From Bin75 sp965200435 (lineage in GTDB: Bacteria; Nitrospirota; Nitrospiria; Nitrospirales; UBA8639): a stretch of 64,000 nucleotides of DNA. The translations under genes were made by a program, and so were the position numbers. Of the stretch, positions 1 through 8,811 are shown in pieces (the stretch's first letter is position 1; every line of letters begins with the position of its first letter). The stretch covers positions 1,240,001 through 1,304,000 of the forward strand of contig OZ241337.1 in assembly GCA_965200435.1 (NCBI GenBank), in the 5' to 3' direction. The notes beneath the pieces were generated by a model. The model did no database searches. It saw nothing but the letters and a program-made list of their open reading frames with translations, and was not told the origin of the DNA.

Positions 1-297
1 CCTTTTAAAAATCCCATTCATTTCATATTCATAGTCTTTGAATTCTCTCTTCAGCATAAGCCTGAAGTTGATTGAAAAGAATGATGCTGCAGAATGACAC
101 ACGTTGTGAATAGATAATGCGAGTTTTTAAGTAGAGACAAGATGGTCAATTCAGGCGACTGAGATTTTTGCCCCTTACGTTGGGGGCACACTGAAGACTG
201 ATGAGTCTCGAAAGAAATGGGACGACTGGACGGCCATGATCCTTTTTTGCATCTGCTGCATTTGAAAAACTAAAATAGCTTAAGAGTAAGACCGCTG
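1..297. other. No gene seen
   Basis: The short open frame on the minus strand (146-397) overlaps the start of the next gene and has no recognisable family features, so it is not called. The first 14 bases (CCTTTTAAAAATCC) recur at 1048-1061, just outside the IS1595 relic, but nothing more than that identity is seen. Confidence 0.5.
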
Positions 298-759
298 ATG
301 AGAAAAATCTCCAAATACGCTGAAAAAGACGCGGCAGGATCAACTGACTCAGAGACGCCCATCGTATTGTACGACGGCGTATGCAATCTGTGCACACGAA
401 GCGTACAGTTTGTCATTCAACGAGACTCCCGCAAACAATTTCGGTTTGCCTCGCTGCAATCACTCTTTGCGAATACATACCTTGGAAAGAATCGGCAGGA
501 CGATGAACGTTTAAAATCGATGGTTCTTGTAGTTGGCGATCACGTCTACCGTGAATCCACTGCGGTACTACTCACAGCAAAACGATTAGATGGACTCTGG
601 CCCATGCTAGCAATTTTTTTATTGATTCCCCGCCCAATTCGAGATGTCGTCTATAGACTCGTCGCCAAACACCGCTATCGAGTCTTAGGAAAAGGCGATC
701 AATGTTGGATCCCTACACCTGATTTGACTGATCGCTTTATAGATACCGCGTCCATATGA
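298..759 (+). CDS. DCC-family (DUF393) thiol-disulfide oxidoreductase-like protein
   Basis: 153 residues. After a polar stretch of about 22 residues the chain reads IVLYDGVCNLCTRSVQFV (about 22-39), the DGVCNLC signature of the DCC/DUF393 (YuxK-like) family, whose two cysteines form a thioredoxin-like CxxC. The rest (RFASLQS, LVVGDHVYRESTAVL, a hydrophobic stretch ending in RPIRDVVYRLVAKHRYR) also follows the family. Members are thought to be small thiol redox proteins, but substrates are unknown. Length is usual for the family. The ATG at 298 has no strong ribosome binding site. It stands alone; its stop overlaps a 92-codon frame (756-1034) that looks non-coding. Confidence 0.85.
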   Translation: MRKISKYAEKDAAGSTDSETPIVLYDGVCNLCTRSVQFVIQRDSRKQFRFASLQSLFANTYLGKNRQDDERLKSMVLVVGDHVYRESTAVLLTAKRLDGLWPMLAIFLLIPRPIRDVVYRLVAKHRYRVLGKGDQCWIPTPDLTDRFIDTASI

Positions 760-1063
760 AAGTCGCGGCAACCCTGCCCCCCACCCACGAGTCACAGCCC
801 GTCTCGGCGACTTCCTTCAAACCGCCTAATCGCCTTCCCGGATTCCGGTTCGGCACCCGAACCAACAGGCTCCCTGTGCCCATCTCCTGCTCTCACACGC
901 CACCATGGAGTGACCGGCTGTCCCGATCCGGGGAACATGGGACGATCAGCCCCTACTTGCAGGATGCACTCCGGCATTTCGCACAGCGAAGGCTGGAGAT
1001 TGCTTCCTCACCGAGGCCTTTGATACTTTTCTGATCAGGCAAAAAGGCCTTTTAAAAATCCTT
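760..1063. other. No convincing gene
   Basis: A plus-strand frame of 92 codons starts inside the stop of the DCC gene, but it is rich in Pro, Arg and Ser with no conserved pattern, so it is treated as a chance frame. GC is higher than in the preceding gene. Confidence 0.4.
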
Positions 1064-1656
1064 GGGGCTGTCCTATCTAAGCAAAACGGTTAGGATGGCC
1101 AGATGTATATCCGGCGCACTCGGTTAAGTCCGCATAAACAAGGCGCCCGCCTAAGGTTGTTCGTTGCCGGGGCCACAGCACGGGCGGCCGCGGCGATCAT
1201 TGGGGGCCATCGCAACACGGTGGCCGGGGTTTATCGCCGGCTACGCCAGCTCAGCGCGGGCAAATTGCCGAGTTAGCGCCTGGCCGGGGAAGGCGAGGCC
1301 GACGAGAGGTATGTTGGGGGAAGCCGCCAGGGCCATCGCGGGCGGGGTGCCGCGGGCAAAGTCGTGGTTTGCGGGCGGTTGAAGCGGGACGGGAAGGTCT
1401 CCACCGCGCTTGTCCCCACCGCGCACACGGACCGCCGCTTGGCCGACCACGATAAGCCTAGCAACGGCCTTGAGAACTTCTGGACCCAGGCGAAGCGACC
1501 CTTACGGAAGTTCCACGAGATCAACCCTGCAAATTTTTACTGGGTTTTGAAGGAGGGCGAATGGCGCTTCAAGGGAGCCAACCACCAAGCCCTGCTGAAG
1601 CAGCTTCAGGCCTGGTATAAACACGCACATCATTAATTCTTAGCTAGGACAGCCCC
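1064..1656 (+). mobile_element. Internally deleted IS1595-type element
   Basis: The ends form an imperfect terminal inverted repeat: GGGGCTGTCCTATCTAAG at 1064 and the reverse complement of GGGGCTGTCCTAGCTAAG ending at 1656. Between them lies a broken ISXO2-like transposase. At 593 bp it is clearly shorter than a complete element (about 1 kb). The 8 bases outside each end do not match, so no target duplication remains. It is a dead relic that could be mobilised only in trans. Confidence 0.8.
1103..1636 (+). pseudogene. IS1595-family (ISXO2-like) transposase, broken
   Basis: One frame from the ATG at 1103 to the TAA ending at 1636 shows the family in order: an N-terminal helix-turn-helix-like part (LFVAGATARAAA, about residues 18-29), then an in-frame TAG at 1274-1276, then the DDE region start (EADERYVGG), the Gly/Arg-rich RGRGAAGK, the LKRDGKVSTALVP strand, and the C-terminal NGLENFWTQAKR and KEGEWRF motifs. 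About 50 residues between the strand after GKVSTALVP and LADHDKPSNG are missing, the part that normally holds a catalytic Asp. Both the stop codon and the deletion make it non-functional. Confidence 0.8.
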
Positions 1657-1885
1657 TTACTTTTTTTATCTTAGCTCCTTGTCGTGTTTGCTACGTGGTG
1701 GGCTTCGATCCTCTCATTTGCTTTTTCCAATAACATTAAAGAAAGTTTGCGGGCTGAAAACGCGGCGGGATTATTCTTCCCAACTCCGCATGCCGCAAGA
1801 CATCTTCAATTAAATGTCGATTCCTCCATTGGAACAGTCGGATTTTACAATGCACGGTCATCCTTGAATGCCGTCACCTCACAGA
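1657..1885. other. No gene seen
   Basis: Lower-GC spacer between the IS1595 relic and the 3' end of the ParA gene. No conserved frame is recognisable. Confidence 0.4.
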
Positions 1886-2530
1886 TCACGCCCATCGCAT
1901 TGCCTTGGCTCCCCTTTTTCGAAAGACTTCCTCATGCTCCGCTCCTTTCCGCAACGGCGCGTAGTTCATCGCCCGCGTCTTTCGGGAGTTGACCGCCGGC
2001 ATGAGCGTTCCCCAAGCGGCATCCCAAAAAATGTGACGGGGCCAGACACAACACTTCCAATCCTTTATCTGATCCACCATGGCCTCGGTCGGCGGTTGCA
2101 CGACTTGGTTCCACACGACACAAGCCCCACCGGCCTTTCCTTCTGTTTGCAGACGGGCATGCAAAGCAAACAGATGTTCAAGTGCCCAGATATCCGGCCA
2201 TGAAGGACGCACCGGCACGATGATTTCCCCGGCCGCCCGGATGATACTGGCCGTCATCTCGGACACAGTCGGTGGGCTGTCTACAATCATCCAATCGAAT
2301 GTTCGTCCGAATCTGACAGCCTGGTCATGAATGATCGGCAAAACCTGCGACCGGACCACCACGCCCCATCGCTCACCCCATCGTGCGCCCCATTCGCTCG
2401 CCGTCCCTTGCATGTCGGTATCCATCAGGAGCACCCGCGCACCAGTTTCCGCCAGGGCCATGGCTGTCCCGATGGCCAGTGTGGTTTTCCCGGTTCCGCC
2501 TTTTTGGTGGATGAATCCGATGGTCCGCAT
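1886..2530 (-). CDS. ParA-family P-loop ATPase
   Basis: 214 residues. It opens with a deviant Walker A motif (QKGGTGKTTLA, about residues 9-19) preceded by a short beta strand, the hallmark of MinD/ParA ATPases. LLMDTDMQG (Walker A') and WMIVDSPPTV (Walker B region, about 79-88) follow. The size fits the short ParA group that acts alone or positions protein cargo rather than plasmids; no parB is adjacent. The ATG at 2530 is immediately preceded by a relic of the 3' end of pyrC (2528-2569), suggesting that parA once followed pyrC. Lysine content and GC resemble the neighbours. The cargo is unknown. Confidence 0.85.
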   Translation of the reverse strand: MRTIGFIHQKGGTGKTTLAIGTAMALAETGARVLLMDTDMQGTASEWGARWGERWGVVVRSQVLPIIHDQAVRFGRTFDWMIVDSPPTVSEMTASIIRAAGEIIVPVRPSWPDIWALEHLFALHARLQTEGKAGGACVVWNQVVQPPTEAMVDQIKDWKCCVWPRHIFWDAAWGTLMPAVNSRKTRAMNYAPLRKGAEHEEVFRKRGAKAMRWA

Positions 2531-2569
2531 TGCTCGTCTTATTCGTCATTCGTTTTTTGAAACCACGTC
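2528..2569 (-). pseudogene. Relic of the pyrC 3' end in front of parA
   Basis: Read on the minus strand, the 42 bases leading into the ParA start are close to the last codons and trailer of the intact pyrC (6630-6672): both share TTTCAAA, GAACGAA- or AAACGAA-, and GACGAATAAGAC. I estimate roughly 85% identity by eye. It looks like a duplicated or transposed segment boundary, and it makes the C-terminal codons of the overlapping open frame 2546-2899 suspect. Confidence 0.5.
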
Positions 2570-2899
2570 ATCGCTCATGCTTGACTTGGCCTCAGAAACG
2601 CATTGAATTTGGATGCCACTCGAAACGACAGTTGCCTTAACGCCGACGCAACCTTCTCGGCTGGCACGAATGGTCGCGTGCCGTTGTCCCACCCAAGAAG
2701 GGTTGATCGTCGATACTCGATTCCCAATTGTTCGACGCTGTTTACCTCGTAACTTCGTATCCATTCGATCAAATCTGAGCGAGAGTTTGTTGTGGATGGC
2801 CCGCAACGGTTGCGCTTCGGTGGCGTATGCCGGGTCGTTGAAGGTGTGCGCAAGGACCTGAATGATCCAGCGGGCGTCGTTGGCGCTGATCCGGGGCAT
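2546..2899 (-). CDS. Hypothetical protein, doubtful
   Basis: 117 residues, not recognised. The first 45 residues (ARWIIQVLAHTFNDPAYATEA) have a protein-like composition. The C-terminal end (SDDVVSKNE) is read from the pyrC-like relic. It starts 7 bases after the stop of a CobW relic and ends 15 bases before parA, so it sits in a same-strand row, but no strong ribosome binding site precedes the ATG at 2899. It could be a genuine small gene with a replaced tail, or a chance frame. Confidence 0.3.
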   Translation of the reverse strand: MPRISANDARWIIQVLAHTFNDPAYATEAQPLRAIHNKLSLRFDRMDTKLRGKQRRTIGNRVSTINPSWVGQRHATIRASREGCVGVKATVVSSGIQIQCVSEAKSSMSDDVVSKNE

Positions 2900-2905
2900 G
2901 GCGGT

Positions 2906-3124
2906 TCACCGGGAGTGCAGGGTTTGGTTGAGGCAGTGCAGGGCCTCTAGGCCGCCCCCTCGGCCACTTTCCGCGTCGCTGACCAATCCCGCGTCAAACT
3001 TCGCTTCTACTTGCTCGCGGTTCATCTCAAAGCCGATGAACACGATCTCCTGCCGGCAATCGCCGACCTCGTCATCCCAGAGTTTTTTCATCCGTCCCCC
3101 TGTCCCCGGGTCTTCCGTCAATTT
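2906..3124 (-). pseudogene. CobW/COG0523 C-terminal domain relic
   Basis: On the minus strand this reads KLWDDEVGDCRQEIVFIG followed by FEMNREQVEAKFDAGLVSDAE. That matches the conserved end of CobW-family GTPases (W....GDRRQELVFIG, then M....L...LDACLL). No GTPase domain, Walker A or CxCC metal motif precedes it: upstream sequence to 3265 stays open but is not CobW-like. It is therefore a 5'-truncated copy. An intact paralogue lies at 11449-12420 and two more relics at 5404-5550 and 6100-6633. Confidence 0.65.
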
Positions 3125-3934
3125 TCTTTTTCGATTGCCTCGAACCTGGAGTCTGCCCCTTCGATCTGATGTGAAGTTCCGGCTTGCGACCACACGCCGC
3201 AGGAGTGCGGTCGTGTCACCGGCCAGGGATGTACCTTGGAACGGACCGAGCCGATTCCAAGGCATCCATCAATCGTTTGGCATGAAACGGTTGGGGTCAG
3301 CAATAGACAAAGCTTTGGATGAGGGTTTCTTCCGTTTCGGGGACATGCTCCAGTTAAGTTCCTTAATCCAACCGGGTATCATCAGCGGTCACCATCGGTT
3401 CAGCTCAGCCGGTTTCGACTGGGAAGAGAAAAATGAAAAGGTCTTTCGGCCAATTCACCAATTTCGACCAAACCAATCGTTCCCTAAATACGTCGGCCTG
3501 GTTGGCAAGCACATACAACTGGGTAATGAGAAAGACGAACTTATGAATGGAAAATGATTTGAAACCCCACCTGATGGCGAGCACGCCAGCTATTGCCCCT
3601 GCTGCGTCTGCTTATACCAAGACACTTCGCCATCATAAATGCCTTTTCAATGAACCTCCGAAACAATTAAATGAAGGGTGTGTTTTCTGGATACGAGTGC
3701 ATGACCAAGAGGAAAGGTCCAACGAAGAAATGTGGAAATGTGGACGTGACAAACGGAGCAAGGGATGACGGAGCGCGCACGATTGACTTCGACTGACGCG
3801 TATCTGTTTAGTATTGGTTAGGGTGGCAAGATACGAACCGCCAGGCATTTGGGTGAGCCTACTGAGGGCATCCCCATTTCGACAGCGTCGTCGATGCGAT
3901 GCGAAAGGCTCTTGTGATCCGATGAAAGGTACGC
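3125..3934. other. No convincing gene
   Basis: Open frames exist on both strands (for example 2862-3557 plus, 3547-3768 plus), but none shows a family motif, a good ribosome binding site or a sensible composition. The stretch probably contains decayed coding sequence and lies between CobW relics and the FmdB-like gene. Confidence 0.4.
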
Positions 3935-4162
3935 TCAGCAGCAGGAGCAGTCCTTGCCATGGGAATGAGAGCCTCTCGTCCCAGTGAGCATCACATTGCC
4001 GCTTCCGAAAAGTCGACGGACGGGCGTTTCTGGCGGGGTGTCACCAGGATTTTGGTCTGCCAGCGCGCACAGTTCTCCCCAAGTAGCCAGCGTTTCTTTG
4101 ATGCTGTGACGAACCGTCAGGGTAGTTTCATTAGCGTCGCAATGATAGTCGTATGTAATCAT
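3935..4162 (-). CDS. FmdB-like small zinc-ribbon-related protein
   Basis: 75 residues: MITYDYHCDANETTLTVRHS at the start, VRRLFGSGNVML in the middle, and a His/Cys tail (SHSHGKDCSCC). FmdB regulatory proteins begin with an M-x-x-Y-D-Y-x-C pattern and carry a CxxC zinc ribbon; here the start agrees, but the second Cys of the first knuckle is lost and metal-binding residues are concentrated at the C-terminus. The ATG at 4162 has AGAGG seven bases upstream. It is monocistronic, and its function is unknown. The Cys/His-rich tail suggests metal binding (inference). Confidence 0.6.
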   Translation of the reverse strand: MITYDYHCDANETTLTVRHSIKETLATWGELCALADQNPGDTPPETPVRRLFGSGNVMLTGTRGSHSHGKDCSCC

Positions 4163-4236
4163 ATGTGAACCTCTATGGTCTGAATGGTGTGATTATAGCA
4201 AAAACTGAGTTTCATTCTGATGTGATGTTGAGGCCA

Positions 4237-5070
4237 TTACCTTGCAGGCATGGGACCGACTAAGGTCTGCGGATCTATTCGCTGGGTGAAGAGGTTCATT
4301 CGCCAGTCCAAATGAGGACCCGTCGCACGGCCCGATTTACCCAATTCAGCGATCACATCTCCTTGCGAAATACGATCTCCCTTTTTTACCAAAATTTTCT
4401 TCAGGTGGAGAAACGTGGAGGAAAGACCATGACCGTGATCAAGAATCAAGGTAGCCCCTGAAAAAAACATATTTGGGTGGACTAGGGTAACCACTCCGCC
4501 CGCCGGGGCCTTGACTGGAGTTCCAATGGCCCCGGCAATGTCTACACCAAAATGTGGCCGGCGGGGTTCACCATTCAGAATGCGTTGGCTACCATAGATC
4601 CCTGTTATTTTTCCGATGACAGGCCAAATGAAACCACCCTCAAAATCCGTACGAGGGGCATCCAGCTTTCTGGCAGCTTTAGCTAACCGGGCGTCTTCTT
4701 GAATTCTCGCAACATCCCCTTTTTGAGGATTAACCTTTCGAGGGGGTAACCCGTTAATGCGCTGTATCTTATATTTCCTTTTCTGAATAGACAGAACGCG
4801 ATGTTGTTTCTTTCCGTTGGGGTAGGAAATTTCCAGCTTCACCGTCGGGGATGCATCTCTCCCAAAACCCACCAAAAAAATTCCTTGAGAAGATACCCGG
4901 ACTTTCTGTCCATCTACCCAGACTTTGGCCCCTGGAACAGTCTTGCCTTGAACCAGACCACCCTGAACCATCGGGCCCTCCAAAGAAAGACTCTCCTGCC
5001 CTACCCCTGCGGCCTGAGCATAAACCGCCCCCATCCACCCCAAAACCAATAAAGTGAGAACCCTCCCCAT
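4237..5070 (-). CDS. M23-family peptidoglycan peptidase, secreted
   Basis: 277 residues from the ATG at 5070. Starting there gives a clean signal peptide (MGRVLTLLVLGWMGAVYAQA); the frame also extends to a TTG at 5121. An N-terminal beta-rich part (about 25-110) is followed by the LytM/M23 domain: HFGVD (first zinc His and Asp), LDHGHGLSSTFLHL, GDVIAELGKSGRATGPHLDW. The last motif has HLD where many M23 enzymes have HxH. I recall GPHLDWRMN as a recurrent variant in periplasmic M23 proteins, so activity is plausible. The likely role is cutting peptidoglycan cross-bridges in the periplasm. It is isolated, with an AT-rich upstream region. Confidence 0.85.
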   Translation of the reverse strand: MGRVLTLLVLGWMGAVYAQAAGVGQESLSLEGPMVQGGLVQGKTVPGAKVWVDGQKVRVSSQGIFLVGFGRDASPTVKLEISYPNGKKQHRVLSIQKRKYKIQRINGLPPRKVNPQKGDVARIQEDARLAKAARKLDAPRTDFEGGFIWPVIGKITGIYGSQRILNGEPRRPHFGVDIAGAIGTPVKAPAGGVVTLVHPNMFFSGATLILDHGHGLSSTFLHLKKILVKKGDRISQGDVIAELGKSGRATGPHLDWRMNLFTQRIDPQTLVGPMPAR

Positions 5071-5254
5071 CTTTTCCAATGACCGGAATTTCACCTTGCC
5101 CCAGATTTCTTTATTACCCAACCGTTATGTCACCATATGCTGGTTGGATGTCGTCACAATCCATCAATTAAGATACGAAAATTACCAATATAATTTTATC
5201 ATATTTCGGATTTTACCTATTGCACATGTACGCGGCTCCAAATCGCCAAACTAA

Positions 5255-5396
5255 GGACCCTCTGATTTCGTGCACGATCGGGCGCATGGCGGCGTGGTGT
5301 CCTCGCTCACCCCTCACCTCTCTCTCTGAGAAGCTTCGGGTTTTGCTCCGGGACGCCTGGCCCTGCATCCCGCTCTCACACGAAATCAGAGGTTCC
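5255..5396 (-). repeat. MITE family A, copy 1
   Basis: 142 bp with terminal inverted repeats (GGACCCTCTGATTTCGTG ... CACGAAATCAGAGGTTCC) and CTAA directly repeated on both sides (5251-5254, 5397-5400). Orientation is opposite to copies 2, 4, 5, 6 and 7. There is one mismatch in the left end (GGACCC for GGAACC). Confidence 0.9.
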
Positions 5397-5403
5397 CTAA
5401 TGG

Positions 5404-5550
5404 TTCCCTGAATATACTAGCTGTTGGGCGACAGAATCATCAATTGCGATTTCGTCCATCCCGATGCCGATGAACACCAGATCCAGGCGGAAATGGCCCA
5501 TATCGGGATGCCATCTCTGGTCTATCTCACGGCAAACGGCTTAGCCCGTC
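5404..5550 (-). pseudogene. CobW/COG0523 C-terminal domain relic
   Basis: The minus strand reads RWHPDMGHFRLDLVFIGIG then MDEIAIDDSVAQQL. This is the terminal W....G..R..LVFIG.GMDE motif of CobW GTPases. It ends at the MITE copy 1 boundary, and the upstream part of the gene is absent. It is one of three such fragments in the first 7 kb. Confidence 0.6.
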
Positions 5551-5665
5551 CTTTGACAAATCAATAACCGTTCCTCGGCTTTCTTCGACCCGAAAGCCAC
5601 CCATTTCCCGTCTCTGACTGAATAACAGAACGCGCAAGTTCGATCCTCAAAGGGAGAGAGGTCCA

Positions 5666-6103
5666 TCAACCAATCAGCGGAAAATCCAGCTTGATATTCC
5701 GAAGGCAAAAAGGCGGCAAAGGCTGACACCACGCCCGCTTGACGTGCCGGGGGGTGTCTTCCGGGCGTTGTTCGGTCATCTGACGCCACCTTCCGCTTCT
5801 GCGCCCCCCCGCTCGATGCAGGTTCCGCACGGTCTCGGCCAACCGGTCAATGGTGTGGGCCGTAATATCCTGGAACGACAACATGGCGTCTTCAGGGCCG
5901 GTCTGAGCACAGAGAGCCATCGTATAGCAAGCGGTCCCGCCGCGGACGATTTTCAGGGTGAGATTCGCTTGGCGACAATGAACTCCGACAAACAAGCCGA
6001 CATAAATCTGATTAGGCCAGATGGTTAAGTGGGGATAGTGGGGCCGGCACTCAGGCATCGGGATCAACCGCGCCCGTTGGGGGGGCCTTACGCAGGCCTT
6101 CAT
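5666..6103 (-). CDS. Hypothetical protein, possibly frameshifted
   Basis: 145 residues, not recognised. The middle (WPNQIYVGLFVGVHCRQAN, TACYTMALCAQTGPEDAML, DITAHTIDRLAETVRNL) looks like a folded protein. Near 5750 a second minus frame takes over (5541-5789: VSAFAAFLPSEYQAGFSADW, ending CAFCYSVRDGKWVAFGSKK) with more natural composition than the C-terminus of this frame (CQPLPPFCLRNIKLDFPLIG), so a single frameshift joining the two is likely. It overlaps the stop of the CobW relic upstream by 4 bases, as in an operon. Confidence 0.35.
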   Translation of the reverse strand: MKACVRPPQRARLIPMPECRPHYPHLTIWPNQIYVGLFVGVHCRQANLTLKIVRGGTACYTMALCAQTGPEDAMLSFQDITAHTIDRLAETVRNLHRAGGRRSGRWRQMTEQRPEDTPRHVKRAWCQPLPPFCLRNIKLDFPLIG

Positions 6104-6633
6104 TGTCTCATAGATCTGGCGTATCGCCCGGGCTTTTTGCGCGGCCGCCTCATTACTCCTCTTCTGGTCATGCCTACCATCCTATTGTGATTCCTGGGCG
6201 CGGGTCCACCCACTGCTTTCAGGGCCATGCCAGAAGCACGAAAATGGGGGCCGTCCGCCTCCGTCGCAACCAGACGGGAGTGGAGGGCATCACCACACCG
6301 CTTCCAATGATGACCTTGCCCGCTCAGCACCAAGACATGATCCGGTTCTGTCCGGAGTGGCAGGGGGCCGTCCCACCGCCAGGCGGGTCGTGAAAATTGC
6401 AGCTCATGTAAAGCAGTGGAGTCAGCAAAGCGACAAACCCCTTTCACTCGTTCGATCTTCTGGGGCAGGCGTTCAAGCCATTCACGAAAACATGCACGAT
6501 TCCGGGGACGCGGCAACGGAATCGTCGCCACCATCGGATGAGAAGACGGATGAGAAAAAACCGCCCTCTGCCGTGCTTCATGCTTCATACTCGCCAAGCA
6601 GGGTTTACGGAACGGGCTGTCGGACTGTAGCAT
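6100..6633 (-). pseudogene. CobW C-terminal domain protein lacking the GTPase part
   Basis: From about residue 60 the frame reads PLPRPRNRACFREWLERLPQ, KIERVKGVCRF, LHELQFSRPAWRW and EPDHVLVLSGQ. This is the CobW_C pattern (PVDRERFLAWLEALPP...RAKG...LVVIG). There is no Walker A or CxCC. The start is set at an ATG (6633) 9 bases beyond the pyrC stop; the frame itself runs further, into pyrC. It could be a stand-alone domain in the zinc operon, but because two further CobW fragments lie nearby a truncated gene is more likely. Confidence 0.5.
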
Positions 6634-6641
6634 CGCCTGTC

Positions 6642-7943
6642 TTATTCGTCTTTCGTTCTTTGAAACACCGTCACCCCGCCGACCATTGTCCGGACCACAG
6701 CACCGCGAAGTTGCCACCCAGCAAACGGGCTGTTCCGCCCCTTCGACCGAAACTGTTCCGGATCAACCGTCCATTCCATCCTTGGATCGATCAACACCAC
6801 ATCAGCCTGCGCACCGGCGGCCAACATTCCACACGATAGGCCCAGCAAACGGGCTGGGGCTGACGTCAGTTTTTCTATCATGGATTCCAGGGACAACAGG
6901 CCCTCTTCTACCAGCCGAAGAGAAAGCCCTAAGGCCGTCTCAAGCCCGACTATTCCAAAGGGAGCCTTGGGCAATCCCCACTGCTTCTCATAGGCAGCAT
7001 GTGGAGCATGATCGGTGGCTATGGCATCAATGGTGCCATCCTGCAACCCGTCGCGGACCGCCTGGACATCCGCATTTCGACGGAGGGGGGGATTCATTTT
7101 CGCCAATGCGCCCTGCTCTCGCACGGCCTCTTCGGTCAACATGAAATGATGGGGGCACGCTTCCGCAGTCACCCGAATTCCGGCGGCCTTGGCCGTCCGG
7201 ACGGCCTCCACGGCATTCGCCGTACTGATATGCGCAATATGCAGATGACATTCCGTTGCCTTGGACAACGCGATATCCCGTTCCACCATCTTGGATTCCG
7301 CCTCAGAGGGGATGCCTCGGACTCCCAAGAGACGGGAAAGGGGCCCCTCAGCCATACATCCGCACCCGGCCAATGACAGATCTTCGCAATGATCGATCAC
7401 CGGCAGATCCAAGGCCCGAGCTTCTAACATGGCCTGTCGCATGACGGCGTACTCCATCACGGGATTGCCATCATCCGAGACAGCCACACATCCGGCCTCA
7501 CGTAAACCCCGAAGGTCTGCCGGCTCTTTCCCCAGTAATCCCTTGGTGATAGCCCCGATTGGATGCACACGAACCAGCCCGGTAGCATGCACAAGGTCGT
7601 GGATGGTCTCGGTTACAGCGGGGGAATCATTAACGGGGTTGGTATTGGGCATGCAACAGATAGTCGTAAACCCACCGGCAGCGGCTGCAGCAGTGCCCGT
7701 CTCGATGGTTTCTTTGTACTCATAACCCGGTTCCCGTAGATGGACGTGCAGATCCACCAAACCTGGCGCCACAATCAACCCGTCGGCCCTGAAGTGGCCG
7801 GCATGTGAGGGAAGAGCCGTCTGTGGAGGCGTCACCTCGGCAATACGCCCTTGGCTGATCCAGACGTCCCCCATACCATTCCACCGCCCAGGGTCGATGA
7901 CCCAACCGCCCGAGATAACGAATAAGTCGGCAGGATGGTTCAC
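6642..7943 (-). CDS. pyrC: Dihydroorotase, type I
   Basis: 433 residues. Catalyses the reversible ring closure of N-carbamoyl-aspartate to dihydroorotate in pyrimidine synthesis. Metal-binding DLHVHLREPG (about 64-73) gives HxH and the family signature. MPNTNPVNDSP, IDHCEDLSL, LHIAHIST, ACPHHFML and the final metal Asp in IATDHAPH (about 308-315) are all present. The C-terminus (SPFAGWQLRGAV) is typical. It is the last intact gene of the cobW-led operon, starting 10 bases after the ZIP gene. Dihydroorotase paralogues are recurrent partners of COG0523 proteins in zinc-starvation clusters (established knowledge), so this copy may serve as a zinc-sparing backup (inference). Confidence 0.93.
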   Translation of the reverse strand: MNHPADLFVISGGWVIDPGRWNGMGDVWISQGRIAEVTPPQTALPSHAGHFRADGLIVAPGLVDLHVHLREPGYEYKETIETGTAAAAAGGFTTICCMPNTNPVNDSPAVTETIHDLVHATGLVRVHPIGAITKGLLGKEPADLRGLREAGCVAVSDDGNPVMEYAVMRQAMLEARALDLPVIDHCEDLSLAGCGCMAEGPLSRLLGVRGIPSEAESKMVERDIALSKATECHLHIAHISTANAVEAVRTAKAAGIRVTAEACPHHFMLTEEAVREQGALAKMNPPLRRNADVQAVRDGLQDGTIDAIATDHAPHAAYEKQWGLPKAPFGIVGLETALGLSLRLVEEGLLSLESMIEKLTSAPARLLGLSCGMLAAGAQADVVLIDPRMEWTVDPEQFRSKGRNSPFAGWQLRGAVVRTMVGGVTVFQRTKDE

Positions 7944-7953
7944 AGGGACCTCC

Positions 7954-8748
7954 CTAGTGCGGGAGCATGGTCAGCATGCCGATGGTCACCATGCCGGTCA
8001 GCATCATGGCAAACGGCCCAGCCCCACTGGCCGCTCCATGCCGGCCATGTAAGCCGGGAACCAGATCGGCAAGACCGATATACAAAAAACTGGCGGCGGC
8101 CAACATCAGGGCATAGGGTACGACCGGCTCCGCATAGGCCAAGCCCCCAAACGCCAACACCACCCCTGCGAGGGTCGCCATACCAGACAGGGTGTTGGCC
8201 CAAAACGCCTGCCACCGGGAAAATCCGCTCGACAGCAGAATGGTGAAGTCACTCAACTCCTGCGGAATTTCATGACCCAGAACCGCCAACGTCGTGACCA
8301 GACCTAGGGCAGGGGATACGACGCAAGCCACGCCGATGGCAATGCCGTCGGCAAAGTTATGAACAGCATCGCCGACCAGGATCAATGTTCCGGCTTCTCG
8401 GCGAACCATCGAGCCCTTCGCATGCCCGGAAGGCTTGAGCTCAACAGCCTCCCCGTGCGCATGACGCCAGATCACCATCCATTCCAGAATAAAGAACAAG
8501 ACCAGCCCCGCCAACAAAGCGACGCCCGCCTCATTAATTGAAAGGTCTTCGAGTGCCTCAGGAAGCAGCCCGATGGTCGCCGTCGCCAGCATCGTGCCGG
8601 TCGCAAACCCCAGCAGATTCGGCATCATCCATTGCCGCCACCCATCCGGAATAAACAGAACCAGACCGGCAGGTAATAAGGCACCCAGGCTGCCCAGTAA
8701 CCCCATCAAGATGACAAACATCCATGTGGATTCTTGGGGCAGGCTCAT
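7954..8748 (-). CDS. ZIP-family metal transporter
   Basis: 264 residues, about eight membrane segments. The metal site is visible in helix 4, VGDAVHNFADGIAIG (about 125-139), and helix 5, LGHEIPQELSDF (about 158-169), the HNxxDG and HExPxExxD patterns of ZIP proteins. A His/Glu-containing loop (WRHAHGEAVELK) precedes them. It probably imports Zn2+ (or Fe2+/Mn2+) across the inner membrane. It lies between moaB and pyrC in the same operon, supporting zinc as substrate. The ATG at 8748 follows moaB by 63 bases. Confidence 0.92.
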   Translation of the reverse strand: MSLPQESTWMFVILMGLLGSLGALLPAGLVLFIPDGWRQWMMPNLLGFATGTMLATATIGLLPEALEDLSINEAGVALLAGLVLFFILEWMVIWRHAHGEAVELKPSGHAKGSMVRREAGTLILVGDAVHNFADGIAIGVACVVSPALGLVTTLAVLGHEIPQELSDFTILLSSGFSRWQAFWANTLSGMATLAGVVLAFGGLAYAEPVVPYALMLAAASFLYIGLADLVPGLHGRHGAASGAGPFAMMLTGMVTIGMLTMLPH

Positions 8749-8811
8749 ACGTTTGGCTCGATCTGGTCAGGGGCATAGACCTGACCATGATACATCGAAC
8801 CCCACTGGGGG

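Noticed and set aside
1..1061. 14-bp direct repeat (1-14 and 1048-1061) as an element boundary
   Set aside because: It is short and A/T-rich, with no further identity on either side; likely chance.
2862..3557. Long plus-strand open frame (231 codons)
   Set aside because: It lies opposite the CobW relic and a minus frame, has no ribosome binding site and no recognisable motif; composition looks like a shadow.
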